This document shows positions 1 through 10,844 of a stretch of DNA of 64,000 nucleotides, one piece after another. Within the stretch, counting starts at the first letter, position 1, and every line of letters starts with the position of its first letter. The stretch lies in assembly GCA_007922305.1 (NCBI GenBank), contig ML677334.1, forward strand, positions 57,667,967 to 57,731,966, read 5' to 3'. The notes under the pieces are model-generated. The model made no database searches and was not told the origin of the DNA. It was given only the letters and a program-made list of their open reading frames with translations. Both the position numbers and the translations under genes were made by a program. This stretch comes from Dermatemys mawii (Eukaryota > Chordata > Testudines > Dermatemydidae).

Positions 1-85
1 AACCCCGCTATAACGCGACCCCGCATTTAGCGCGATGGGATTTTTTGGATCCCATCTTTCACGTTATAGCAGGGCTCCACTGTAT
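1..85. repeat. Tigger/mariner-like DNA transposon end
   Basis: CCCCGCTATAACGCGACCCC at the left edge and TTATAGCAGGGCTCCACTGT at the right are an imperfect inverted pair with a CG-rich body. The pattern matches pogo/Tigger-type termini common in reptiles. It is cut by the window edge. The rest of the intron to 1572 holds nothing recognisable. Confidence 0.5.
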
Positions 86-1572
86 GTGTATATATATCTT
101 CCTACTGTATTTTCCATCCGTGCATCATGACCTGGGTTAGCCATAAGTAGCTGATACAAAGTTGACCACAACTTGTCCTTGTCTATACTGATCCCAGTGT
201 TATAGAAAGTATCATTTAGTTAGCTCAACTCTTCACAATCCATATTCTAACACAAGGCAATTTTGCAGTGAAGTCAAGCCCTGGAAGTCAATAAATGAAA
301 GAGGGAGAGTCTGCTTCTTCCGGCATTCTCTCCCCTCCAATGAAAAAGGGACATATAGCGATATCTGTACCTTGCACCAAGCAGGAAAGTAGGGGACACC
401 TGTCAGTTCCCTTTCCCTTCCTGGAATCCTTGAGTAGGTAGAGAGGATGCTTGAGAGGAAAGCGGTTGTCCCCCTTCCCAGCTGCACACTATGTGCTATA
501 GGCCTGGTTCCTTTCAAATGCCCCCATTCTGTTCCTTCTGTCTTGCCCCATTGCACAAAATGATGCAGTTTGTTTAACCATATGATATCAACATCCATGA
601 AAACATACAGCCACAAAATCAGTGAAGTCCCCCTACTTATTGGCATATATTCATAATCTTTTTAAAGGCCCGAATGAACCATTGTGATCATTTAGTTTGA
701 CTTCCTGCATAACTCAGGTCATAGAATTTCAAAGTTCATCTACTTTAACCATTAAGAATAAAGGCAACATTTTATCCTAAGGAAACTTAAAACGCAGCTG
801 TCCAGTTTAAAGCCTGGTGAATAAAAATAACTCATTTGATAGAGTCAAATATGGAAGTGTGTTTTGTTGTAATTAATATTGCAAAGTAAAATGCATATAC
901 AAAATTCCAGGAAGGCATCAACATAGACTACTGAATATGAAGAAGTTTTCCAAAAAACCCACGGTGAAGTCTGATTTTCATGATTTCATTAAAACAAACT
1001 TTGAATTTGTTGTTACTATGTTATTCTAAACTTAAATGGATGTTTATGGAGCCTCCATACATATATATGAGATCAGAATACAATTTTAAAAATATAATGT
1101 GATTATATGTGCAGTATATCACCTGTAACAAACAATACAATACTTCATTTACTATGAGATTATTTGTTGGCATTTCAGAATGCTAGGATTGCTAACATAT
1201 CTCTTCACCTTTAAATAAAAATCACTAAGGTGGGAAAAATCATAGATAGTTTACAATCCTGATTTTACCTTTTTAAAACATCACTGATGATATAAGTTTC
1301 CAAACTCCTGCTTATCACATCATCATAACCACTTCCACGGAGTGTAAATGATGCTAATGATCACAAAACTATAGATTTCACTTGGAATAAGTACAGCCAC
1401 CCTTTTACGAAATTAAGTATTTTCTATTATTTTCTTAGTAAATGAAACTAAACATAGCTCCTTATTGGTAATATAATTCTTGTGTTTTTAAGACTGTTTG
1501 TCTTGTTGAGTAGTTTAAATTAACAAAATGGGGCTCTTATGCCAATTTAAGTGATATTGTCTTAATTCCTAG

Positions 1573-1736
1573 ATACTCTGGTGATGAAAATAATTGCCAT
1601 GGATGCAGATGAACCAAATCACTTGAATTCCAAAATTGCCTACAAGATCATGAGTCAGGAACCTGAAGGTGCATCAATGTTTATTCTAAATAAACATACT
1701 GGAGAAATTCACATAGCAAGTGAGCTTGACAGAGAG
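1573..1736 (+). CDS. DSG1: DSG1-like exon 6 (start of EC2)
   Basis: The acceptor is ...ttcctag and the donor gtaaaa. The exon begins with two bases that complete a codon, then reads [20 protein letters not shown] and ends in SELDRE. DADEPN and LDRE are the calcium-ligating motifs of the desmoglein EC2 repeat. The entry phase is exactly what DSG2 exon 5 in this window donates, so the paralogues share intron position and phase. No frameshift or stop is present. Confidence 0.97.
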
Positions 1737-2009
1737 GTAAAAACATCAATATGTTAATATTCAGTCTGAAAGAAAGTGTGTATATGTATGAAAGAGAGAG
1801 AGTAATGTATTTAGTTGTTACAAAAGTGAAATAGAAGATTGAAAAGGCTTTATTTTTTATAATACATAGGTAAATTATGGGGTTTTTACTGTATTATAGC
1901 AAATATTTGTATCTACAACAAATTGGAATATTTAAAAAGAGCAGCGAGAAATTACTGTCAATTATGTTTTTATTTGTAAATAATGTGTTCATCTTTCTTT
2001 CCAACTTAG

Positions 2010-2144
2010 CAACATAGCAGCTACTCTCTTGTTGTGAGAGCCTCAGACCGCGATGGAGCTGCAGATGGAATTTCCTCCCTTTGTAACTGTGCTGTTAAAG
2101 TTATTGATGTCAACGATAATTTCCCGATTCTTTCACAGAGTTCA
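2010..2144 (+). CDS. DSG1: DSG1-like exon 7 (end of EC2)
   Basis: The acceptor is ccaacttag and the donor gtaagt; the exon is 45 whole codons, phase 0 at both ends. It starts [20 protein letters not shown] and continues to a DVNDNFP linker, the EC2-EC3 calcium-binding hinge. The CNC pair matches the Cys-x-Cys of DSG1/3/4 at this place. The 45-codon size matches mammalian desmogleins. Confidence 0.97.
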
Positions 2145-2331
2145 GTAAGTTTTTTTCTCATCAAAAGTAACATCACTAACATTTCTATGCCCTAACATCA
2201 CAGAGACAACCGGTGAAGCTCTTATTCATTCTGAGGAGAACTTGCTCAGATGAATAGTCCTATCAAAAAGGTACTATTCACCTGAACAAATGCTCACCGA
2301 CATCGGTAACTGTTCCACAACTCTGCCCGTG

Positions 2332-2582
2332 GTCTACAGCAGTGGTCGTCAAAGTGGGGTGCGCTCACCCCTGGGGGTGCGTGAGACCAGCTCTGGGGGT
2401 GCGCGAGACCGCGGCGCCACCGCCGATCCCGCGCGGGAGACCACCAAATTCAGCAGCGGTCTCTTTTGGTATTGCCAAAATGCCGCCACAGAAAGTGAAA
2501 GCTTTCTGTTCGGCGGACATACCTGGGTGGGCCGCGAACGGATGCCACTCCGCGGAAAAGATTGAGGACCACTGGTCTACAG
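2332..2582. mobile_element. hAT-type MITE with perfect 8-bp target duplication
   Basis: The body is 2340-2574 with terminal inverted repeats CAGTGGTCGTCAA / TTGAGGACCACTG. It is flanked by identical 8-bp direct repeats GTCTACAG at 2332-2339 and 2575-2582. It is GC-rich with no transposase, so it depends on an autonomous hAT. It lies in intron 7 of the DSG1-like gene. Confidence 0.88.
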
Positions 2583-2709
2583 CATAAGCACCAACTCCAT
2601 GGATATTCCAGGGGCAAGCAGTCAGGGAAAAAAATAGCAGGACCCAGGAGTCAGAGCTTGAGTGTGGAATGTGATGAGTTCTGTGGTGCTAACAACTTCT
2701 GCCCTTATG

Positions 2710-2887
2710 CAGCAGTGTCCAATAGAAATTCGAAGCGAGCCACAGTTGTGGTTTTGAACTTTTCTTATTAGCCACATTGCAAAAAAAAGCCACATTAAGT
2801 CACAGTATAAAAAGCCACAGGCATTAGCCACAATTCAATAGCCTATTAGCCACATGTGACTAGTGGCGAAGATATTGGACACCGCTG
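2710..2887. mobile_element. hAT-like MITE
   Basis: Terminal inverted repeats CAGCAGTGTCCAAT / ATTGGACACCGCTG match at 13 of 14 positions. The interior repeats AGCCACA several times. No clean target duplication is visible, so it is older than its neighbour. Confidence 0.75.
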
Positions 2888-2950
2888 CCTTACAGCATGG
2901 AGGTTGTTTATAAACAGAGGCAGGATGATTAAGATAACAAAAGGCTTGTC

Positions 2951-2980
2951 ATTAAATTAAATTAAATTAAATTAAATTAA
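2951..2980. repeat. (ATTAA)6 microsatellite
   Basis: Six perfect tandem copies of ATTAA in intron 7. Confidence 0.95.
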
Positions 2981-3064
2981 GGGTCATTAGATGATCCTGA
3001 AAGCATTCCCAGGCATGCCAGTTAAAAAGACAAGAAACAAAGGGTAGGAATAAATGCTCCATTT

Positions 3065-3540
3065 TCAGAATTGAGAGAAGTAAATAGAGGTATCCCCTGA
3101 GGGGGCTTCTACTGGTCTGGGATCAGTGGTGTTCAACATAATCATAAATGATCTGCAAAAAGGGGTAAACAGTGAGGTGACAAAGTTTGCAGGTGATACA
3201 AAATTATTCCAGATAGTGAAGTCCAAAACAGACTGCAAAGAGTTACAAAAGAATCTCACAAAACTGGGGGACTGGCAACAAAATGACAGATGAAATTCAA
3301 TGATAAATGCAAAGTAATGCACATGGCAAAATATAATCCCAGCTATACATACAAAAGGATGGTGCCTAAATTAGCTGTTACCCATCAAGAAAGAAATCTT
3401 GGAGTCATTTGCAATATTCTGGAATCACTGTTTCCAGAGTACTAAAAATCCTTAAGAATCCTTCTCACAGTACCTGTATCATCCTGAACTGTGGAATACT
3501 CATCCTCCTGCTTCAGAAGACTTAAAAATCATCTCCAGTC
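3065..3540 (+). mobile_element. CR1-type LINE fragment (reverse transcriptase end)
   Basis: The + strand encodes, with interruptions, FADDTKLF (the catalytic A/DD motif of reverse transcriptase), preceded by FNIIINDLQKGVNSEVTKFA-like sequence and followed by NLTKLGDWQQ-like and NLGVI-like blocks. These are typical of CR1 elements in reptiles and birds. Stops and shifts show it is dead. Confidence 0.85.
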
Positions 3541-4347
3541 ATCAAAGGGACAGACACAACTAAATAATGTAGCTGTCCTTAACTTGTATCAAAATAATAT
3601 CAGGGAACCTAGATTTAAATAAGATTGCTGAGAGTTTCATTCCAAAAAGCTACAGTGAGACATAATGTCTTTAAACTGTTTAGTGAAGACAGCTTGTAGG
3701 TGACTGCAATGATCTTAATATACTGTAATTCATGATAATGTAATTATGTAGCTTGTAACAATTGAATCACTATTAAAATAGTAAATATACCAATGATAGA
3801 CACATTCAATAACTAGAATATGAAAGAATACATAAATATGCTGAAAATAGCCCCCACCACCACCAAAAAAAACCCTTGCAGAGTGCTTCCCCCACTTACC
3901 CCAACACACATACACCTTCAAAAGCACCCACTGGCAAAAACAAAAGTCAGCGCCTCTGGTCTACACATGCAATTCTGATGACAAATCACAGGTTCCTTTT
4001 GCATCTCATGAAATCAGCTACCGTGGTTGTTCATGCATATGAAGAGGGGGACAAATTATGTAGTCCATCTGCAGGATTTTTTCAGTCCTTATTCATGGAA
4101 AACAGCCATTGACTTCACCCAGGATGATTTCACAGATATCTGAGGCGAAACACAAATTAGAATCAGCAATCAGAACCACACCCTATGTGGGGCACATGAT
4201 ATTTTTACAATATTATTATTAATAGTATTGATTGTGTAGATAACATATTTCAGAAATGTCAAACCAACATATGCTTCTCTGTAGTGCTTCTTCATTACAA
4301 AATATCTTTTCAGTGCTTGTTAACAGAGAATGTATCTGTCATTCTAG

Positions 4348-4533
4348 TATTCAGCAAATATTGAGGAAAATTCACTCAGTTCAGAACTGCTACGGATAAG
4401 AGCTATAGATTATGATGAAATGTATTCAGACAATTGGATTGCAGAATTTTTCTTTATATCTGGCAATGAGGACAACTGCTTTGAATTCGTAACTGATCCA
4501 GTAACTAATGAGGGTATTCTGAGGGTTGTTAAG
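4348..4533 (+). CDS. DSG1: DSG1-like exon 8 (EC3)
   Basis: The acceptor is attctag and the donor gtaagg; it has 62 codons, phase 0 at both ends. It reads YSANIEENSLSSELLRIRAI, then a SDNWIAEFFFISGNEDN block that is nearly diagnostic for the DSG1/3/4 group (SGNEGNWFEI in mammals). The usual Trp of GNW is Cys here (EDNCFEF), adding an unpaired extracellular cysteine. It ends in NEGILRVVK. Confidence 0.97.
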
Positions 4534-4808
4534 GTAAGGATGTATAAGTATTATAATTCACATTTCCATATCGTTAAGGGCCAGATTCTGGCACGTATAA
4601 AAGGCAAGGGAACCCCAAATCATGTATTCCCTCTGTATAAGGTGCAAGAGAATCCTATGCTGAGAGTGGAGCTGGATATTTTCCTCAAAGAGCTTAGCTG
4701 GGGGAGGGGCTCTGGCTCCACAACCATCTCACACTGACTGTCAATCTTTGGCAAGGGATGTGCATGTTATGCCTCCTCCATGAGAGAGCCTGTCATCAGG
4801 ACACGCCC

Positions 4809-5036
4809 TATAGTGCCAATTTTCAGAGTAGCAGCCGAGTTAGTCTGTATCCGAACTGGTATGGCAACTTCCACCTTTTCATGTTTTCTGAGTGTATATT
4901 ATATATACTGTGTGTTCCATTCTATGCATCTGATGAAGTGGGTTATAACCTATGAAAGCTGAATAAATAAATGCTGAAATAAATTTGTTAGTCTTTAAGG
5001 TGCCACAAGTACTCCTGTTCCTTTTATAGTGCCAAT
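4809..5036 (+). mobile_element. Penelope-like terminal repeat copy with perfect 12-bp duplication
   Basis: The body 4821-5024 starts TTCAGAGTAGCAGCCG, contains GCATCTGATGAAGTGGGTTA at 4927-4946, and ends GGTGCCACAAGTACTCC...CCTTT. It is flanked by identical 12-bp repeats TATAGTGCCAAT at 4809-4820 and 5025-5036. It belongs to the same family as the copies at 6157, 8480 and 48980. Confidence 0.8.
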
Positions 5037-5885
5037 GACTGTTCTGCTTCTCTTTACACTGTGTAGGTAGTTTGCTTTTGATGCCCCTATTTATGTTCCT
5101 TACCAGAGCTCTGGTTTACATAGCCACTGTATACTATTCACATAGCAATCCACATTGGCGAGAGCAAAGAAAAGAAAAGTTAAGGCTAACATCCCTTCCG
5201 GCCACTGTGGCAAAAACAAAGAATAAAAAAGAGATGTCCATTTTAATTTTATATTTCTTGGCTTTTTTTCAGCATAATGTAACTTTGATTAAGCATAGTA
5301 TTTTGAATATGAATTTTTTTCTTTGTTTCCCCTATTAATAGTTATACGTACTTTGTCTTAAAAAGCATATGATTTATCTATAGGAGCATAAATATTTTGT
5401 TAATTTGTTTTTAGAATTAGAAAAGTAAATTTAGAATGATACATAGAATAATAGTTTTCTGAGCAAAGCCCCGTGTACTATGTGATTATGTGACTATGCA
5501 AAGAGTCACATAATCCTCCCCTTTTGTAAAGCAGCCACATAAATCTCTTCTTTTTTTTTTTATGGCACATAAAAGATCTGCCAGGGTGTTGGAGGAGTAG
5601 TATAGAAGGAACTAAACTAGTAAGGAGGCCAAATAAAAATATCAGCTGCAGAAAGAGACTTGAAGAGGAGTTCCTGCCCCTGCCAAATCTGCTGGATCAG
5701 AACCCCAATCTCATAACATTTAGGAGCTTTACAGGACAGGTGCACTCCAACTCTCTCCTTCAGAGTTCGACTGTAGGGGAGCTGGGGCAAGCTGGTAGCA
5801 ATGAGGCAAGCGACCTGGCTGCTCCTGCTGACATCTTTGGAGTGCTGCAGCTGCGATTGTGTCTAACCTGTTGGGTTTGTGACAA

Positions 5886-6156
5886 AGGGCTGGTCTTCAC
5901 TAGGGCGGGGGATCGACTGCAGATACGCAACTTCAGCTACGTGAATCATGTAGCTGAAGTCGGCGTATCTGCAGCCGACTTACCTCCCGTCCTCACAGCG
6001 AGGGCAGTCGGCGGCGCACTCCCCTGTCGACTCCGGCTTACTCCTCCGGGGGAGCTGTAGTTCCGGAGTCGACGGGAGAAGTGCTAGCGATCGATTTCTC
6101 GCGTCTCACAATCGATCGCTGAAACATTGACCGCTACCCGCGGTAGTGAGGATGTA
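5886..6156. mobile_element. CG-rich MITE with GGTCTTCACT / GTGAGGATG ends
   Basis: A 270-bp block with unusual CG content and palindromic pieces such as CGACTGCAGATACGCAACTTCAGCTACGTG and its inverted partner. The ends resemble those of the element at 60455. No coding capacity is seen. A Penelope-like copy abuts its right end. Confidence 0.6.
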
Positions 6157-6330
6157 TCCAAAGAGTCCTGTGGCACCTTAAAGACTAACTAAAGTATTGA
6201 AGCAGAAGCTTTCGTGGGCTAGTAGCCACTTCGTCAGATGCATGCAGTGGAAGTATCCAGAGGCAGGTATAAATAAGAGGCAAGGTGTCACTTCTGCAAT
6301 TCCAGACTAACACGGCTACCTCTCAGTAGA
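6157..6330 (-). mobile_element. Penelope-like terminal repeat copy, inverted
   Basis: Read on the minus strand it has GTTAGTCTGGAATTGCAGAA, TATTTATACCTGCCTCTGG and CTGACGAAGTGGC...GCCCACGAAAGC, then CTTTAAGGTGCCACAGGACTC. It is clearly the same family as 8480-9335. The hammerhead-like core is mutated (CTGACGA). Confidence 0.75.
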
Positions 6331-6809
6331 GTTCGTAAGCTTTACTATGGGCTGTGTTCTGGTGTAGTCTGAGTTCACCAGGACAGGCATCTGGTCCTGG
6401 GATCCTGCTCAGCTTTAACTTTAATGGCTTCCTAGCTGTAGTCCCTTTTGCAGATCTTCCCCCAGACAGCCCTGACTCTCAAAATACCTTCCCAGCTGGA
6501 GAATAAGTGGCTTTCAAAAATCCTGGGCTTGCTTCAGTAGATAAAAGGGGCCACACAGTAGTGAATCAGCTGGCCCCAATCAGCTTTGCAGAGAGCCAAA
6601 GGCAGGGGCAGCCCCCATCCCTGTCATGCATGTGCTTTGGACTTCTCTCATTCCCTGCTGTCCAGTCAAAGGGCATCCCTTTCTAACAGCAGTAAGAGAA
6701 TATTCACTGGGAATTAGGGGTGGGGAAAGTGTTCATTTATTTAAAATTAATGAATGAATTGAGAGTGTATGGATTTGATTAAGTGCCTATTTGTTTCTAA
6801 CATTTTTAG

Positions 6810-7081
6810 CCACTGAATTATGAATACTTGCAAAGTTATCCACTGAGTTTTGGTGTAAGAAACAAAGCTGCATTCCACCATTCAGTTGCTTCTCGGTATC
6901 AAGTTAATGGAACACCCCTAACAATAAGTGTAAAAAATGTGATTGAATCAGCAACCTTTAATCCATTTTCAAAGATCTTTTTTCTGCCAAGAGGCTTATC
7001 AACAGCTGCCATGTCTAATTACATTGTTGGAGTATATACAGCCATTGATGAGGAAACTGGAAAAACTGCATCAAATGTCAG
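6810..7081 (+). CDS. DSG1: DSG1-like exon 9 (EC3-EC4)
   Basis: The acceptor is catttttag and the donor gtaaga; 272 nt leaves the split codon AG|A. It opens PLNYEYLQSYPLSFGVRNKA, followed by AFHHSV and TPLTISVKNVIES, which is the EC3-EC4 boundary. It ends YTAIDEETGKTASNV. In human DSG1 the corresponding boundary reads NVIEG; here Glu is kept and Gly is Ser. Confidence 0.97.
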
Positions 7082-7616
7082 GTAAGACTATCTTTACTCT
7101 CTGTGAGTAACATCCTCTCCCCAGCATCCTGCCTGAGTAATGGTATGAGCACCTGAGTACCCAGGGAGAGGAAGGAATCCTCCATTCCAGACCCTGGAAC
7201 AGAATCAGAGCCTGGGATGGATACATGTTTCAAAACAAGAAAGATTTCAAAAACTAAATAAATAAAGCAATAAATAACCACTTAAATAATTTGAAAAGGT
7301 TTCATCCTAACTGGTAACAGATACATTTTAAATGACGCATATAGGAAAGTCAGCAACCGTATTGTCTCTTCATTTTTAAAAGACATTACACAGCAATGTA
7401 TATTCCAAAGAGAGAGTTTTGTATTCATCATGTCCCTGTATTGCCAAAGACAATTTAGATAGTTTCATGAGGATGGGACTTTGTCCAGCCAATGTCTAGC
7501 TGGCTGGTCCTAATGAATATTAGCTGCTAGAAAAGCAATGGTGCTAAATCAGTTTTAGTCACACAAGATTTTCTGGTCTGATCCGATTGTTTGTCCTTTG
7601 AGGATTTATAATATAT

Positions 7617-7760
7617 TACATTCAAAAAACTACATTAAAAGAACATACATTCTGCAAAGTCAAGCACTCAAAAGTTAGAAAATGTCAGTGTTATGGTCAC
7701 CCAGGAATCCTTAATTCTAGTTCCTTGTTCATCCAGTCTGTTCACGGAAGGAGGCTGGAG
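7617..7760 (+). repeat. dispersed repeat family A, copy 1
   Basis: CTGCAAAGTCAAGCACTCAA then AAGTTAGAAAATGTCAG matches copies at 18250-18440 and 55339-55530. Not identified by name. Confidence 0.6.
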
Positions 7761-8760
7761 TCTTATGGGAAAAAACAGTATGAGATCATGTCTTTAAAAA
7801 CTATATCATAACACATTTGCACAGACTGGTCAAAATAAGTTTGCACAGACAACCATGAATCTGGCATCTCCTAACTTTTGAGTGTGATTTTGCAATAGAA
7901 ATAACTCTTTTTAAAAAGAGGTTTTTTTGTAATTTCATTTTTAGAAAAATATAAAAATGAATTCTGTTATGTGCAATTGCAACTGCCCATGTTTCCTTAA
8001 GTATCAACAGCAGGTGAACCTTGGATTTTTATCTCTGCAGCACAGAATTCTACTAGTTAAACTGCAGAAGGAAAAGACTTTTCCCAAGTATGTACTGTTG
8101 ATTATATGCCCTGCATCCCAGGGGTAATGGAGAGCCCAGCCCAAATTTTTCTCACACTTCCCGGGAAGTGAGGGGCACCTTCCCCTTTCTGTGCCACAAG
8201 AAGGGCTGCTAGGGACATGTGCTGGGTCTGCAGCATGCAGTGGGGAATTTGTGGGGAACATACCAGGTGTTCTCCCTACTTCCCTGTGCTTTGGCGGCCC
8301 CCAGGCATTCCCAGTACATGCTTTGGTGGCCACAAGGGCCCAGCTCTTTAGAATGTTCATGTTTAGTTACATGTTATTTTGCTAAGCTGCTCAAATTTTC
8401 CTGAGATTTAAATGCAAGATGGGGGAATGCTAGTGCCTAACGGTTTATAACTGAGCTGAACATCAATAGAAATTAATTAAGAATCAGAGGGGTAGCCGTG
8501 TTAGTCTGGAATTGAAGAAGTGACAAAGAGTGCTGTGGCACCTAAAAGACTAACTAAAGTATTAGAGCATAAGCTTTCGTGGGCTAATACCCACTTCGTC
8601 GGATGCATACAGTGGAAGTATCCAGGGGCAGGTATAAATAGGTAGGCAAGAACCAGGTTAAAGATAAAAGGGTGGGTCCAATGAGGCTGAACCAGCTGTT
8701 ATCTCTAATCAGGGGGGGTGAGGTATTCCTCTAGCAGCTGAACTGGAGGTGCGAACAGTT

Positions 8761-9005
8761 CAAAATCTCTATTCAGTCCCAAATTGATTGTGTCAAATTT
8801 GCAAATGAATTGCAACTCTGCAGTTTCTCTTTGCAGTCTAGTCTTAAAGCTATTTTTGCTGCAAAATGCTGACCTTTAAGTCTTTCATGGTATGTGCAGG
8901 GAGATTGAAGTATTCTACAGGTTTTTGTATATTGCCATTCCTGATATCTGATTTGTGTCCATTTATCCTTTTTCGTAGGGACTGTCCAGTTTGACAGTCC
9001 CTACG
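8761..9005 (-). pseudogene. GIY-YIG endonuclease C-terminus of a Penelope-like element, broken
   Basis: The minus strand reads TGQSLRKRINGHKSDIRNGN, then NIQKP and HTMKDLKVSILQQK, followed by stops. A shifted frame then gives RLQRETAELQFICKF and DTINLGLNRDFE. The R...H spacing and the RETAELQFI glutamate match the catalytic features of GIY-YIG nucleases in Neptune/Penelope proteins. In-frame stops and at least one shift show loss of function. The reverse transcriptase part is absent (5' truncation). Confidence 0.8.
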
Positions 9006-9008
9006 AAA
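8971..9008. repeat. 16-bp perfect inverted repeat, hairpin-forming
   Basis: TTTCGTAGGGACTGTC at 8971-8986 and its exact complement GACAGTCCCTACGAAA at 8993-9008, separated by CAGTTT. A third partial copy (GTCGTAGGGACTTTCCAGTT) follows at 9018. It sits at the truncation point of the Penelope-like coding region, so it may mark a turnaround during insertion. Confidence 0.85.
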
Positions 9009-9248
9009 GTCCGTACTGTCGTAGGGACTTTCCAGTTTGACAGTTTGATTTTGAATGGCTAGCTAACTACAAGAGCAGTTTCTCTTCTCTCGCTGTTCAC
9101 ACCTCCAGTTCAGCTGCTAGAGGAATACCTCACCCTCCCTGATTAGAGATAACAGCTGGTTCAGCCTCATTGGACCCACCCTGTTATCTTTAACCTGGTT
9201 CTTACCTACCTATTTATACCTGCCCCTGGATACTTCCACTGCATGCAT

Positions 9249-9286
9249 CTGATGAAGTGGGTATTAGCCCACGAAAGCTTATGCTC
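9249..9286 (+). ncRNA. hammerhead-ribozyme-like core in Penelope-like terminal repeat
   Basis: CTGATGA (9249-9255), a 6-bp stem II (GTGGGT/GCCCAC with loop), GAAA (9273-9276), a mini stem III (GC-TTAT-GC) and T-C at 9285-9286 are in the order of a type I hammerhead. Penelope-like elements are known to carry hammerhead motifs with very short stem III. Stem I pairing across the flanks is poor in this copy, so activity is uncertain. Confidence 0.5.
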
Positions 9287-10576
9287 TAATACTTTAGTTA
9301 GTCTTTAAGGTGCCACAGGACTCTTTGTCACTTCGGAAATTAATTAGACAACGAAAGTCTCTCATCTAGCCTGGGGGGTTTTCATCCCACCAAATTTGAA
9401 AGGTCTGCTGCAAACAATGTAGGTGTTAGTTTCCTAATAATAATGATAATAATTAATAAAAAGAAAAATATTTAAATCACAATTTTTTTATAATGGAAAG
9501 TAAGAGTAGCTTAAATACAGAGGTCACTAGTATCTCATCTTATAATGTATTCCTGTTGAAATCAGTGATAATTTTGCAATTTATTTCACTTTGTATTTGA
9601 CTGTACATAGAGATTATCAGCAGGATAATTTGCAGATGATTTCCATGGGAGCAGGATTAGTTCCTAATGCATATATATTTAGCTAAATGCATACAAAGTT
9701 ACATATATAGGAAGTGAGAGAGTTTGGAAATTTTCCATAGAGCAGGCGATAACATACAAAGGCATATAACTAACTATATGATGTAATATCATACTACTAG
9801 AGGCCTGTTAAATGGGATTTCAGTGGTACTCACTGGTGTTAGGAAGGGTTTGAAAGATTAGGTCTTACTATTACATTACATTACTATTAGACTGGGATAT
9901 CGTGTTAACAACAGCATGGATCTGGGGAAATATAGGGCCAAATCCTTCAATTCATATTCAGGTATTATTCGGACAAATTTCCTTTTGAAGCCAGTGGTAT
10001 ATTTGCCTGATTAAGGACTATAGAACTCAGACGTTAGTGTACATGGAAGTATCTTAGAGTGATAAATATTATTTTAAAATTAACAAATATGTAGCAGCAT
10101 ATTACAGTGTAATGAGCTTATAATAGGGGATTCTGGTGACAAATTGTATGGGGTCTGCTTGCAAGGTTTAAAATGTCACCAGATCTCCTGAATAGAATTA
10201 TCCTGTATTACATGGCTGATTTTCTATCGTGCTAATTATACTGGATAAAGGAAAGGGAGGGTGCAGGCTGCTGTAAGATATATTTTAAAGTCGTAATGAA
10301 CATTGTACTCTTATGCAGTGTCATAGTTTATAAAACCTGTTAGTATATTTGTATTTCTCCAGCACATTAAACTTTATTTCAATATAAATGTTAAATTAAT
10401 AATTTTCTCATAAAAACAACATTTGAGGCTACCTGCTCAGCTGATGGAAATTGCTGTATCTCCACTGAAGCCAATGAAACTATGTTAATTTATACCAGCT
10501 GAGTATCTGATACTGTCATGTTTGTAGTACTTTACATTAAACATAATCCTGAGCAGTTTTTGTAAACCAAAAACAG

Positions 10577-10719
10577 ATATTTGATGGGACAAGATCCAGC
10601 TGCCTATTTCAAAGTCAACTCCCAAAGTGGTCAAATCACTTTGAACAAAATAATTGATTGGCGGTCATCCTATGTAGTCAACGGGTTATACAGAGCAGAG
10701 TTGCTGGCTATTACAAGAG
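10577..10719 (+). CDS. DSG1: DSG1-like exon 10 (EC4)
   Basis: The acceptor is aaaacag and the donor gtaagc; 143 nt, entering with one base and leaving with one. It encodes YLMGQDPAAYFKVNSQSGQI, like the YVMGNNPADLLAVDSRTGKL block of mammals, then a YRAELLAITR strand. An ordinary EC4 exon in frame with its neighbours. Confidence 0.95.
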
Positions 10720-10844
10720 GTAAGCAAATAGATTTACACTTTGTCATTCTATATTTATTTGTAGAACAGTCCTGGTCTTATAATACTGGTCTCCTATCCT
10801 ATTAAAGTGGCTATTTCTCTGAAGAAAATGTATGAGATGGAGAT

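Larger units (their letters stand above)
8469..9346 (-). mobile_element. Penelope-like element with inverted terminal repeats and 11-bp duplication
   Basis: Direct repeats GAAATTAATTA at 8469-8479 and 9336-9346 enclose a unit of about 860 bp. Arms of about 250 bp (8515-8760 and 9090-9335) are near-perfect inverted copies. Between them the minus strand encodes a decayed GIY-YIG-type endonuclease end (see 8761-9005). Inverted pLTR-like ends around a 5'-truncated coding region are characteristic of Penelope-like retroelements. It lies in intron 9 of the DSG1-like gene. Confidence 0.8.

Noticed and set aside
233..646. 137-codon minus-strand open frame
   Set aside because: No recognisable motif, lies in a desmoglein intron, and has no coding-like pattern or splice signals.
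2710..2887. Target-site duplication around the second MITE
   Set aside because: The flanks CCCTTATG and CCTTACAG are similar only with an offset, so no duplication was claimed.
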